Source: DATFVA01 sp963832715 (GTDB taxonomy: Bacteria > Bacteroidota > Ignavibacteria > Ignavibacteriales > Ignavibacteriaceae). Taken from it: a stretch of 64,000 bases of DNA. The notes beneath the pieces are model-generated. The model was not told the origin of the DNA. It did no database searches and saw only the letters and a program-made list of their open reading frames with translations. Where the stretch lies: positions 62,001 to 126,000 of the forward strand of contig CAWHVB010000010.1 of NCBI GenBank assembly GCA_963832715.1, in the 5' to 3' direction. Positions 8,779-17,229 of this stretch are shown piece after piece (positions within the stretch are counted from its first letter, which is position 1; each line of letters starts with the position of its first letter). The position numbers were made by a program, and so were the translations under genes.

Positions 8779-9645
8779 TTATTGGATTTCAAAAGATTCC
8801 AGGTATTCGTGTATTTCGGGAATTGTCATCTGCGAATATTTCCAGAGCAGCGTGCTATGCTGCTCGAACGGATGATGGAGTAATGTTGTCCATTTCCTCC
8901 AGAGATGGTGGTCAGTCTGTTCCACTATCATTTGTCCAGCTGAACCTTCAGGTCCTTCAAACCTGTTGACGCGGGGATTCTGTGTTGAGTGACCAACTGT
9001 TTTATGCGCGTCAACCCGGCAGCCGGGACAATGACGTACCAGGCTGTCTCTTAAGTGAGCAGCAAAGCTATCGTCTGTGTCTCCTGCTGAACAGGCATAA
9101 AGCACAACCTTAACATCGGGTTTTGAAATCCTTGCGATTGCCTCTGCAAGCGCGTCTGTATCGTTCATTTCTGTTGATCGATATGTTATTTGCGTGTTCG
9201 TCCTGAATCCTATCTGGATTCCGGCATGCCAGCCGTGACAAAAGAAGGCGATTACACTTAAATTTTCCCCTGAAGGATAACTGTCGAGTACATCAAGGAC
9301 CTTCCCCTTCATATGTGCCGGTGACACAGGGTTTTTTATCTCGCCGTGTACCTCAGTGCATTCACCATTGTCTACAATATAAGTGGATTCGAAGGGTGCG
9401 AAGTTGTAATAAGAGAAGTACCAGGTTTCAGGCATAAACGCACCGCCGACATCATTTGTTCTGTCGGGTTTGCAGCATCTCAGCCTGAAGCTCAGTATAT
9501 CACTTCTTGTGATCAGACTATTGGAATCTGATGACCTGTCGATCCTGCTTGCTCGTCTGGTAAGGTCTCTGTATATCCGGTCTTCAGGATCAGTCCATCC
9601 TTCATCACCCCACGCACATCTATGATGAGCTTCAGTCGCACACAT
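8779..9645 (-). CDS. Caspase-like (clan CD) cysteine peptidase-like protein, candidate T6SS cargo
   Basis: The core has IAFFCHGWHAGIQIGF (His137) followed 48 residues later by VVLYACSAGD (Cys185). A His-Gly then Ala-Cys at the ends of two hydrophobic strands, at this spacing, is the dyad layout of clan CD peptidases (caspases, gingipains, CHAT) and is also like DUF4347. Other parts are unfamiliar. The N-terminal 70 residues are Arg/Asp/Cys-rich with no signal peptide or TM. The gene lies in the cargo block after VgrG/PAAR, 17 bp downstream of the peptidoglycan-binding gene and in frame with the metallopeptidase-like gene that follows. Secretion by the T6SS is inferred from context. Met71 (MPETWYFSYY) is an alternative start. 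Confidence 0.58.
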   Translation of the reverse strand: MCATEAHHRCAWGDEGWTDPEDRIYRDLTRRASRIDRSSDSNSLITRSDILSFRLRCCKPDRTNDVGGAFMPETWYFSYYNFAPFESTYIVDNGECTEVHGEIKNPVSPAHMKGKVLDVLDSYPSGENLSVIAFFCHGWHAGIQIGFRTNTQITYRSTEMNDTDALAEAIARISKPDVKVVLYACSAGDTDDSFAAHLRDSLVRHCPGCRVDAHKTVGHSTQNPRVNRFEGPEGSAGQMIVEQTDHHLWRKWTTLLHHPFEQHSTLLWKYSQMTIPEIHEYLESFEIQ

Positions 9646-9662
9646 TTTAATTCCGGGTTAGT

Positions 9663-10328
9663 TCATAGTTTTTCATTTATCTTTTGTCTAAGCTCCCCGT
9701 CGATTTCTCCCGATATAGTCATTTCATTATCTTTCCTGAAATTCTTAATCGCCTCTGCTGTCATTACTCCTGCTTCACCGTCTATTCTTCCTGCATAGTA
9801 TCCGAGGTTCTGCAGCCTCTCCTGGATTCCTGCTACCGTGTCGTCAGGTTCCAGATCCGTAAGGTGAAGTATAGTGCTGAATGAAGCACGTTCCTCATCA
9901 TCTCTGAGCCAGAACAGAAGTTTAGCCTGCAGAATCTTTGCGGGGATTTGTTCCTGCAATAGGCCATCCCCATCTGTACTCCCGGATTTTACGACCTGTC
10001 CGTACCTCAGTTCATATTTTTTATTTGAGTATTTATTACCCTCGGGATCCTTCATATATATTTTTACCGTCTTTTCGGAAGGGGGTTCATCCCCGGAAGA
10101 TGCTTCATCTTCATTATCATCTACAAGTTCAATATTGTAGGGACCAGGCGGAGCCTTCTCCAAAATATATCTTCCGTCGCTGTCAAATGTCTCTTCTTTT
10201 TTTTCACCATCAGCTGTCACTATATTAAACTTTTGGTTTGCTGCAGGCTGACCATTCTCGTATCTCCAAACAATTTCGACACTGTCCCTGAATTTCAGCA
10301 ATCCCGAATCCTCTGAAACACCCGGCAA
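9663..10328 (-). CDS. Peptidoglycan-binding protein, C-terminal part of a frameshifted gene
   Basis: This frame opens only at a TTG inside the preceding frame and has no Shine-Dalgarno, so it is read as the second half of one gene (10953 down to 9663, about 430 residues). It begins with a beta domain (VEIVWRYENGQPAANQKFNI) like the end of the PAAR protein's extension. A second similar domain follows, then a PF01471-type peptidoglycan-binding domain at the C-terminus (IQERLQNLGYYAGRIDG, AIKNFRKDNEM). No signal peptide is seen. A role as a wall-binding tip-associated component or cargo adaptor is inferred. The frame change maps to the C run at 10321-10323, where removing one base restores ...RVSIAGVSEDSG.... 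Confidence 0.72.
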   Translation of the reverse strand: MPGVSEDSGLLKFRDSVEIVWRYENGQPAANQKFNIVTADGEKKEETFDSDGRYILEKAPPGPYNIELVDDNEDEASSGDEPPSEKTVKIYMKDPEGNKYSNKKYELRYGQVVKSGSTDGDGLLQEQIPAKILQAKLLFWLRDDEERASFSTILHLTDLEPDDTVAGIQERLQNLGYYAGRIDGEAGVMTAEAIKNFRKDNEMTISGEIDGELRQKINEKL

Positions 10329-10953
10329 TGCTCACCCTGAAAAAATATTCAGGATTTTTGTAGCCGTTCTCTGCCTCATTATCATCAGGAATGTCATCAG
10401 TGTCTTCTACATATTGAAATTCCCACTCCGCCTTAATTTTTCCGCTCTTCACAAGTGAGGGGAAGGAGACAACAAGATCGTGTGCACCGTCATCATCGTG
10501 TTCAAATATTTCTATCGTTGTCTCAGCCCCATCATACGCTCCTTTTACATCTCCTGTAAGCTTCAGTATTTCACCGCGTTTAGCTTCATTCTTATCCCAC
10601 TTCAGGTTTGATATTTTTATCGGCGGAAGCAGAGGAATTGTATTCGACTTTTTCTCGAGACCAAGCTTTGAAAGTTTAGCCGTTGCCGTTAACTCATCTT
10701 TCAGGTTTTCCGGGATGTCAATAGATTTCCAGAACCGGTTGCCGGTGATTTTACCCTTAACTGTTCCGCCCGATTTCCCTGACTTATCTTTAATCTCAAT
10801 TTTAATATCTGAATTATTTCCAACGAACGTTGTAAATACATCTACACCTATTTTACCTCCGGCTGAAGCTATATTTTTGGTAAACATTACCTGCTCAATT
10901 GATGACTCGAGCTTAACTTCTTTTACTTTATTTGTGTCAGTGTTTATCTTCAT
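10225..10953 (-). CDS. PAAR-extension-like beta protein, N-terminal part of a frameshifted gene
   Basis: The first about 205 residues are genuine; the tail after RVSIAG (about residue 210 on) is out of frame. The sequence has an N-terminal beta domain, then a segment (GEILKLTGDVKGAYDGAETTIEIFE, IKAEWEFQYVED, YKNPEYFFRVS) that aligns by eye with the PAAR protein's KPGDKVELNVESKG...GEWQVPA...YSSPSFYFTA region. The two are therefore relatives, one carrying PAAR and the other a peptidoglycan-binding domain. It sits 11 bp downstream of the beta-propeller gene. The function is unknown. The frameshift may be a sequencing error. Confidence 0.7.
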   Translation of the reverse strand: MKINTDTNKVKEVKLESSIEQVMFTKNIASAGGKIGVDVFTTFVGNNSDIKIEIKDKSGKSGGTVKGKITGNRFWKSIDIPENLKDELTATAKLSKLGLEKKSNTIPLLPPIKISNLKWDKNEAKRGEILKLTGDVKGAYDGAETTIEIFEHDDDGAHDLVVSFPSLVKSGKIKAEWEFQYVEDTDDIPDDNEAENGYKNPEYFFRVSIAGCFRGFGIAEIQGQCRNCLEIREWSACSKPKV

Positions 10954-10964
10954 TCAGTCAGCCT

Positions 10965-12299
10965 TTAATGGAGCTTATGTCCTCTGGCGAAACAGTATAA
11001 GAATTTGCCGGTTGCGCATAATAAAACATCATTACCAGCAAATACAGGATTGGTAAGCCATCTGTCGTTATCAAGGTGAGTCAGGTATAGCTTTTCGCCA
11101 TCATCGTCTATTCCGTAAACCATTCTCCCTGCAGCAAGTATTAATTTATTATCAGCAGATATGACCGCTCCTCCGAGCGGTTTTTCGAAAGGTAATTCTA
11201 TAAACGAATTATTTTTTATATCAATTGAATAAATGTGTTTTTCTGACAGTACAAAGATCTTTGAACCATAGCCGACCACAGGCGGGGAAAAATTCTGCAC
11301 TTCATTAGGCAACTCAATATTTGTAAGTCTGCTGCCATCCTGGTCTAATACCCAAAAAGCATTCTGCATCGTTTCATTCACTGGAGCTCTTACTGCCATA
11401 TACATTCTGCCGTCGGGGTCCATACTTATAGAGAGGGGGGTAAACTCAGCAGTAAGAACTTTCTCAGTCATAAGCTCCGGATCGTTAATGCTAATCTGAC
11501 CGGGTGATGCAATTGAGGTTGATTTACCGGCGAAAGCGGAATGTACATCTATACTTTTAACCGGAATGCTGTTTATTCTGTGTGCTGAAAGAAGATACCC
11601 ATTTGAATCTATCTTTTCAGGTTCACCAATATCTATAACTTCCATAACTGAACTATTCCTGATGTGATTACCGTGAGGGTCTTCCATTTCTTCCACAGAT
11701 AAAATATTCAAAAGTCTGTCTCTTCTGTAAAATGCCTGCCTTGAGTAATCCGCACCGTACATAAGGAAAAGCGAATACTTGTGCATACCGCTCTTTAGGT
11801 CTCTTGCCTGTACCAGCCCGTTGTAATCGCTGAAATAAAATAGCTCGTTAATTTTATCTATGTATAATTCTGAAAATCCTGCTGCTCCGGATTTAACTGT
11901 TTCCCCCTTCATATTTAATAGTTGCCATTTACCTTCTCCAAAGACGATTATCATATCTTTACAGAACAGGATATGTTGTGGATTTAGTCCCTCTTCAAGC
12001 GGAGTTCTCCATTTTTCGTCCCATAAATTTTTTGCTAATAGTACAGCCGACCTGCTGTTACGGAGTTCGTTATTAAAACTATTAACAACTGAAAAATCTT
12101 CGGGAGGTTTTTCGTCGATAGAAAATACCTGCGTATTCTCGCGGATATTTATAGTATCAGGTGCGGAATCTCCCATAGTGCTTGGTTCAGATTGTGAGTC
12201 CATTTTGGGGAAGTTTCCTTTCCAGGAATAAATTGATCCTGCCAGCAGGATAAAAATTATAAGTATTTGATTAAGGAAATACTTTGAATATCTGCGCAT
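10965..12299 (-). CDS. Membrane-anchored PQQ-like beta-propeller protein, candidate immunity or partner
   Basis: A hydrophobic segment at about 8-26 (FLNQILIIFILLAGSIYSW) is an uncleaved anchor or signal peptide, placing the rest in the periplasm. The remaining 400 residues show repeated strand patterns of a PQQ/BamB-like propeller (for example ILAAGRMVYGIDDDGEKLYLT, IFVLSEKHIYSIDIKNN). The start overlaps the end of the large OmpA/metallopeptidase gene by 29 bp, indicating translational coupling. A periplasm-facing protein coupled to a putative periplasm-acting cargo is a typical position for an immunity protein. That is inference, and a structural or wall-associated role is equally possible. 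Confidence 0.62.
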   Translation of the reverse strand: MRRYSKYFLNQILIIFILLAGSIYSWKGNFPKMDSQSEPSTMGDSAPDTINIRENTQVFSIDEKPPEDFSVVNSFNNELRNSRSAVLLAKNLWDEKWRTPLEEGLNPQHILFCKDMIIVFGEGKWQLLNMKGETVKSGAAGFSELYIDKINELFYFSDYNGLVQARDLKSGMHKYSLFLMYGADYSRQAFYRRDRLLNILSVEEMEDPHGNHIRNSSVMEVIDIGEPEKIDSNGYLLSAHRINSIPVKSIDVHSAFAGKSTSIASPGQISINDPELMTEKVLTAEFTPLSISMDPDGRMYMAVRAPVNETMQNAFWVLDQDGSRLTNIELPNEVQNFSPPVVGYGSKIFVLSEKHIYSIDIKNNSFIELPFEKPLGGAVISADNKLILAAGRMVYGIDDDGEKLYLTHLDNDRWLTNPVFAGNDVLLCATGKFLYCFARGHKLH

Positions 12300-15200
12300 C
12301 GGGCATTAGTTTTTGTGCGATCGGTTCATAACTTGAGGTATCCTCCATCTTTCCATCCTGTATCCCTATCATGTTCGCAAAGAAACGTGGAAATCTTGCT
12401 CCGATTGTGGCATCGAGTTTTATCCTCAGGTCATTCTTATCGCCGACAAGCCTTTCCAGCCAGTTTTCATCCCATTCCGAACTACCTGAAGCCTTTGTTT
12501 CTACATCGAAGTGCAGCTTGTATTTATCTGCTATCTTCTTCATTGCGGCATCATAACCGGCTTTATTGCTTACACCCATATCGCCGTTCAGCTCGGCATC
12601 TCCGGAGTAATTTTTAACAAGATAGCGTGGGAAAAAATGCAGTAAACATCTCTGAATCTGATGCTGTGCAGATGAAGCGTAGAATTTCTGATTAAACTGA
12701 CTCAAAATGCCGCTATTAATATTTGAAAGTCCGCCTTTAATTGTGCTGTGAGCATTTGTGTGGAATTCAAAACGCATCTTCACAATTATCATTAGTATCG
12801 CATCAAAGGGAGGAATTGCAGTTTTCCCCTTTATGGGGTGATCTCTTAATATATTTCGGTTGAATTCATCCTCACCCAGTTTATAAAGAAACAAATCATA
12901 TTTTCCCCGATCTCCTGACTCCTGGTCAGCTGCGCTGCTTATCGGGAATGAGACGTATGTTTTTTCAGTTTTCTGCGGATGAGTAGGCAGTTCAAATTTT
13001 ATAGAATTACGTTCAATAACAAATTCTGAATTATATAGTTTATTCAGCCACTCCGCGATATGCCAGTAGTAACGGGTTCTTATTGTTTTGTTTCCTCTCA
13101 TCATCGCACGTGAATCGAAGTCGAATGGTCCTCCTGGTGAATAGCTGAAGAACCCGGGCTGCTGATAAGATGCACTTGTCCATCGCTCGACATATTCGTC
13201 TACAAGACTGTCACCGTGGCCGGTTTCATGGGCATTTGCTGAGAGGTATGTTTCATTCAACTCTCCGTTGCCCACCCGGGTCATAAATGGACGTCCTGCA
13301 TGATCATTGAAAACTCTTAGTTCGAAATGAGCAAGGTTCCGATCGGAATCAGGTAAAGCCTGAATAAACCAGACAACCTGTGCCTGAGGCATCGCTGAAC
13401 CTGCATCCTTCGGATGTAAAAGCGTTCTGCTGCTGTTTATTGTGTCATCCCCGTTCCATCTGTCCATTATAGTGTTGCACGTATCATTCATGAAGGTTTG
13501 AGCCTGGGGTCCTGATAAGGTTGATGCAACCCTGTGTTTATTCTTATCTGATTGTGTAAGTGTAAAATTAAAAGAAAAGTGAAAACGGAAATAATGCAGG
13601 CTTACTGCTTTCTCTTTCTCATTGTCGATGTCACAGCACCGAAGGATAAACATATCAAATCTGCCGATCCTTCCATGGTAATCATGTATCTGGTAGAAGA
13701 AGGGCTGTACAATACACGTATTCCTTGAGCGGGTAATTCCGGGTCTGCTGGTAGTATCATTTCCTGGTGAGATCATCGCTGTGCTGTCGACCCATCTTAC
13801 TGCTGCCCTTGCACCTACAACTCCGGATGTACCATCCGGTGTCCTGAGATCAAATGCTTCAAATATATTCCCCTTTGCAGCCACAACCCTTACCCATTCA
13901 GGATAATCAACTATCTGAGCCAGCTTATCTGAACGTACTGCAGCAACTTCCTTTTGTGTAGTATAATCTGCGTTCGTGGCATGTTTATATAAACCGAATT
14001 TGGTGAGGTTTGTCGGATCAGAATTTCCAGCTGCATCGGTATCATTGAAGGTTGAGCATAGAATCGCTATTTCTTGTCCGTCCCAATCATAAGGAGCGAA
14101 TATTCCGCCATGATTATCTCCAATGTACAGAACAATATCATCGAGTGAGAATAATAAAGGACGTGAAGCAGCCGTCTTATTTGAAACCATCTTTTCAAAG
14201 AAATCTTTAACAGGATCTGCTCCACTGGTCTCTGCATCCTGCTTTGTATAGTACGTCCTGGATTTCCATATAACCGGAAGGTCATAATACTTCATCCTGT
14301 CAGCTCCGGGTTGATTGAAATCGATACTGACCGGATCCCCAGCGTTAATCCCTGGCTCGTTGACAGTAAATCCTGACCTGGAAACAAGCTTAGTTTCACT
14401 GCCCGACGAATCGATGAACGTTTGCGGTACAGTCCTGAACTGGACGAGTACTTTATCGTCAGGTTTGCTTTCCTCCTGCAGAATCCAAGGAATTGCCTGG
14501 CATTCATCTGAAGGAAGCGTCCAGTTTGAAATAGTGTCGGCGGTACTGCCTGTGGAATCCGCTTTATTAAAACCTTCAAGCATCAGAGCCGGTACCGACA
14601 GCCTGCTTTTCTTGAATCTGTCGAAATACGTAAATTTCATATGAAGCCACTTCGGATCGAGTACCATGTTAACAGGGGATGCTTCCGATCCGATATTTTC
14701 GATGCTCAGATCATCAAGGTCCTTAAACTCTTTTGTCGAATCGTCATAATTCTGAACAGCAGGGGTCATCTCCCAGGAAGAACTTTTCAGGTTAAATTTT
14801 AAAGGCAGATTGAAAACCTTATACTTAGCCTTTATTTTTCCTTCTACTCCTGAGGCATCTGTTAACTCATCCTTCAATGAACTGTCTTCCGGTGATGCAA
14901 TATATGTTGTATTATTGAAGACAAATTCAATAGTAACTGATTTTTTCTCTCTAAGAACCTGGAGAAATACCTGCCCGTTTTCCGATTCAATTGTTTTTTC
15001 CTCAGATGTACCGTCCTGGTATTTTAATATAAATGGAAAACCTTTCGGCAGGGGCCGCTGGTTTTCATCCGGCGTTTTGTATTGGAATTTCAAATGTACT
15101 CTTACTGCAACACCGCTCGGCAGGGGAAGGGGTTCTACAGGTACCGGTTGGTGCGTATAAAAAACATCCTTTGGATAGAGATCGCATTTGGTTTTTATAC

Positions 15201-16104
15201 AATGTAATCTGCCGGGGTGACATTCAAGCAAAGGTTCTTCCCCTTCATCGAAAAATAAAATTTCAACCCGGCGGTCGACTGAATTTTCATCTTCAGTAGT
15301 TGCCCCGCTTGCCGGAAAATTTTCACCGCAGCCGACGGCAGGGGCGGGAGAGGTATGATTTTTCTTTACAAAATTTAATTTTGATACTATCTCATTAAGT
15401 CCATCCTCATTAATACCCATAACAATTAATAGTTCGAGGGTATACATATCAAAGAAAGCTCCCCACGTCTGCGGGCCCATTATGCCGTCTTCAGCAATAG
15501 GTGTAAATTCCCGGGGAAAATTATTTGTATGGACTTTCTTTGTTACGAAGTCGTAGTTGTATCTCTTCTGAAAATTAAGGATAGCACTTGTTGTCTCTGT
15601 ATTCATCGAGTTGGTAATATCCCCGGGGTCGCAATCGTACCGAAAGTTGAATGATATCCATTTTAGGATCTGCTGAACGTCCTCAACCTGGTATTGATCA
15701 TCCGACGAATTAACCCACCGGGACCGCTTACCGGTAAACATATATAGTACATTTTCTGCCCTTTTCTGGGAAAGTTTCAGATTGTACTGTTCAGTACCTT
15801 TTTTATCTGTGTGTCCAGCTACAAGTATGCTCTGTGCATATTCTGTCTTCTCCGCCTGTTTATAGCAGGCATATAAAACTGCAAGTCCTGTCACCCTGTT
15901 CTGCTCTTCAGTTCCGGGCTGGGGCTCATCCGTCCCATAATCCGGCAGCAGTACTGCACTGTCAAAATGAAAGTTAATATCTTCCATTTCAATAACTGTA
16001 ACTGAAAAACGAGACCTGACAGTCAGCTCATTAGTCTGGCCGGATATCAGTTCTTCAATCCTGCGGTCGGAGTTTCTGAAATTTATTTCGATTGGGTCAG
16101 GCAT
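12271..16104 (-). CDS. Large T6SS cargo: OmpA-like domain with inserted PG-binding domain and C-terminal HETGH domain
   Basis: The protein has 1277 residues and no signal peptide. Residues about 30-290 form an OmpA/MotB-type peptidoglycan-binding fold: INFHFDSAVLL, VAGHTDKKGTEQYNLKLSQKRAENV, then closing strand VDRRVEILFF. Between these (about 140-240) lies a PF01471-like insert (AILNFQKRYNYDF, EDGIMGPQTWGAFFDMY). A long middle region is mostly beta-rich and unrecognised. Near 957 is SANAHETGHGDSLVDEY, an HExxH zinc site with downstream acidic residues, so the C-terminal third may be a metallopeptidase. It follows the PAAR gene by 23 bp. Similar OmpA/PG-binding proteins are, from memory, common next to VgrG in other phyla. 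Delivery of the C-terminal enzyme domain is inferred. Confidence 0.78.
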   Translation of the reverse strand: MPDPIEINFRNSDRRIEELISGQTNELTVRSRFSVTVIEMEDINFHFDSAVLLPDYGTDEPQPGTEEQNRVTGLAVLYACYKQAEKTEYAQSILVAGHTDKKGTEQYNLKLSQKRAENVLYMFTGKRSRWVNSSDDQYQVEDVQQILKWISFNFRYDCDPGDITNSMNTETTSAILNFQKRYNYDFVTKKVHTNNFPREFTPIAEDGIMGPQTWGAFFDMYTLELLIVMGINEDGLNEIVSKLNFVKKNHTSPAPAVGCGENFPASGATTEDENSVDRRVEILFFDEGEEPLLECHPGRLHCIKTKCDLYPKDVFYTHQPVPVEPLPLPSGVAVRVHLKFQYKTPDENQRPLPKGFPFILKYQDGTSEEKTIESENGQVFLQVLREKKSVTIEFVFNNTTYIASPEDSSLKDELTDASGVEGKIKAKYKVFNLPLKFNLKSSSWEMTPAVQNYDDSTKEFKDLDDLSIENIGSEASPVNMVLDPKWLHMKFTYFDRFKKSRLSVPALMLEGFNKADSTGSTADTISNWTLPSDECQAIPWILQEESKPDDKVLVQFRTVPQTFIDSSGSETKLVSRSGFTVNEPGINAGDPVSIDFNQPGADRMKYYDLPVIWKSRTYYTKQDAETSGADPVKDFFEKMVSNKTAASRPLLFSLDDIVLYIGDNHGGIFAPYDWDGQEIAILCSTFNDTDAAGNSDPTNLTKFGLYKHATNADYTTQKEVAAVRSDKLAQIVDYPEWVRVVAAKGNIFEAFDLRTPDGTSGVVGARAAVRWVDSTAMISPGNDTTSRPGITRSRNTCIVQPFFYQIHDYHGRIGRFDMFILRCCDIDNEKEKAVSLHYFRFHFSFNFTLTQSDKNKHRVASTLSGPQAQTFMNDTCNTIMDRWNGDDTINSSRTLLHPKDAGSAMPQAQVVWFIQALPDSDRNLAHFELRVFNDHAGRPFMTRVGNGELNETYLSANAHETGHGDSLVDEYVERWTSASYQQPGFFSYSPGGPFDFDSRAMMRGNKTIRTRYYWHIAEWLNKLYNSEFVIERNSIKFELPTHPQKTEKTYVSFPISSAADQESGDRGKYDLFLYKLGEDEFNRNILRDHPIKGKTAIPPFDAILMIIVKMRFEFHTNAHSTIKGGLSNINSGILSQFNQKFYASSAQHQIQRCLLHFFPRYLVKNYSGDAELNGDMGVSNKAGYDAAMKKIADKYKLHFDVETKASGSSEWDENWLERLVGDKNDLRIKLDATIGARFPRFFANMIGIQDGKMEDTSSYEPIAQKLMPDAQIFKVFP

Positions 16105-16127
16105 TTACACCACTTATTGTATCAGGA

Positions 16128-17210
16128 TTAATTCTGATCCGGTTTTTTCTTGAGGTTTGGAAACTTAATAGAGTATTTACCCATTGGTATCTTCTCAATT
16201 ATTTTATGTCCATTTGAATCGAGTTTATCCTCTAGAATTTTCCCGTCAGGAAGGTACAGGATGAACTCTTCGTTCTTTTGTGGGTTGCTTTCTTCGTCTT
16301 TAAGGCTGATCTCAATCTTATCTTCGATATACAATGATGTTGAACGAGCACTAAGATCCGGTTGAGATAACGCTGTAAAATAAAATGAAGGAGAACTGTA
16401 GCCTCCTGCAATACTGTCCTTTTCGGCGGCAGGCACCTGCCATTCACCTTTCGCTTTATTTCCCTGAATTGTTACGTCGAGGGTCATTAATTGGACATCC
16501 GCCTTACCGATGTCCCGTTTCCAGATAGACAATGTCAGCAGATCGCCGTCATCCAGTCCTTTAGATTCAACATTCAATTCAACTTTGTCGCCGGGTTTTA
16601 CCAGATCTTTAGACCATTTTGCATTATATAATTTTTTAAGAATTAATTCTGCATTACCTTCTTTCAATGCATCGCGGGTTATTCTTCCGTCTGTCTTCAC
16701 CTTGCTGTACGAATCCTTCTTTTCGGTATCTGTTAATTTATAATCTACTCCGCTGACCGTATTCCCCGCTTTATCTACAAGTTTGAATTCTATCCAGTTC
16801 TTTTCTTTCGTAGATGCTTCGGGACTCCCGGCTACAGCACTCTTTGCACTCGCCTTAGCTGCTGCGGCTCCTGAAGATCCCGCACCTCCGCCGCTTCCGC
16901 TCCCGGCCCCTGCCATTCCTATCATTACTGTTCCGCTTCCTTTGATTATAGAATCAGGGGGACCGACACACGTAGCCATATCTCCCATCCTTGCTGCCGG
17001 CATCCCTCCAATCAGAACCGTCGGGCTTCCCGGGGGCAATATGGGTCCTCCCACATGTGGGATTGGGGGAGTGCCCGGTGTTACCATAGGACAAACATGC
17101 ATATCGCCGACTCTTGCCGCCGGCATATTCTCTATAAGAACAGTGGGACATCCTACTACAATGGTACCGCCATGTGCACAGGAATCTCCCATTCTGGCTG
17201 CAAAACTCAT
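16128..17210 (-). CDS. PAAR-domain spike tip protein with beta-domain extension
   Basis: Residues 1-100 are a PAAR/PAAR-like domain with the repeated motif AARMGD and GxPTVLIxxMPAAR blocks (MPAARVGDMHVC, MPAARMGDMATC), which caps the VgrG trimer as a sharp cone. A Gly/Ala/Ser-rich linker (about 103-130) leads to a C-terminal extension (about 138-355) of Ig/transthyretin-like beta domains (WIEFKLVDKAGNTVSGVDYKL; EEFILYLPDGKILEDK). No enzyme motif is visible, so the extension may dock cargo. A related extension occurs in the frameshifted gene at 9663-10953. It lies 19 bp downstream of vgrG. Confidence 0.92.
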   Translation of the reverse strand: MSFAARMGDSCAHGGTIVVGCPTVLIENMPAARVGDMHVCPMVTPGTPPIPHVGGPILPPGSPTVLIGGMPAARMGDMATCVGPPDSIIKGSGTVMIGMAGAGSGSGGGAGSSGAAAAKASAKSAVAGSPEASTKEKNWIEFKLVDKAGNTVSGVDYKLTDTEKKDSYSKVKTDGRITRDALKEGNAELILKKLYNAKWSKDLVKPGDKVELNVESKGLDDGDLLTLSIWKRDIGKADVQLMTLDVTIQGNKAKGEWQVPAAEKDSIAGGYSSPSFYFTALSQPDLSARSTSLYIEDKIEISLKDEESNPQKNEEFILYLPDGKILEDKLDSNGHKIIEKIPMGKYSIKFPNLKKKPDQN

Positions 17211-17229
17211 AATAAAACTTCCTTACTCA

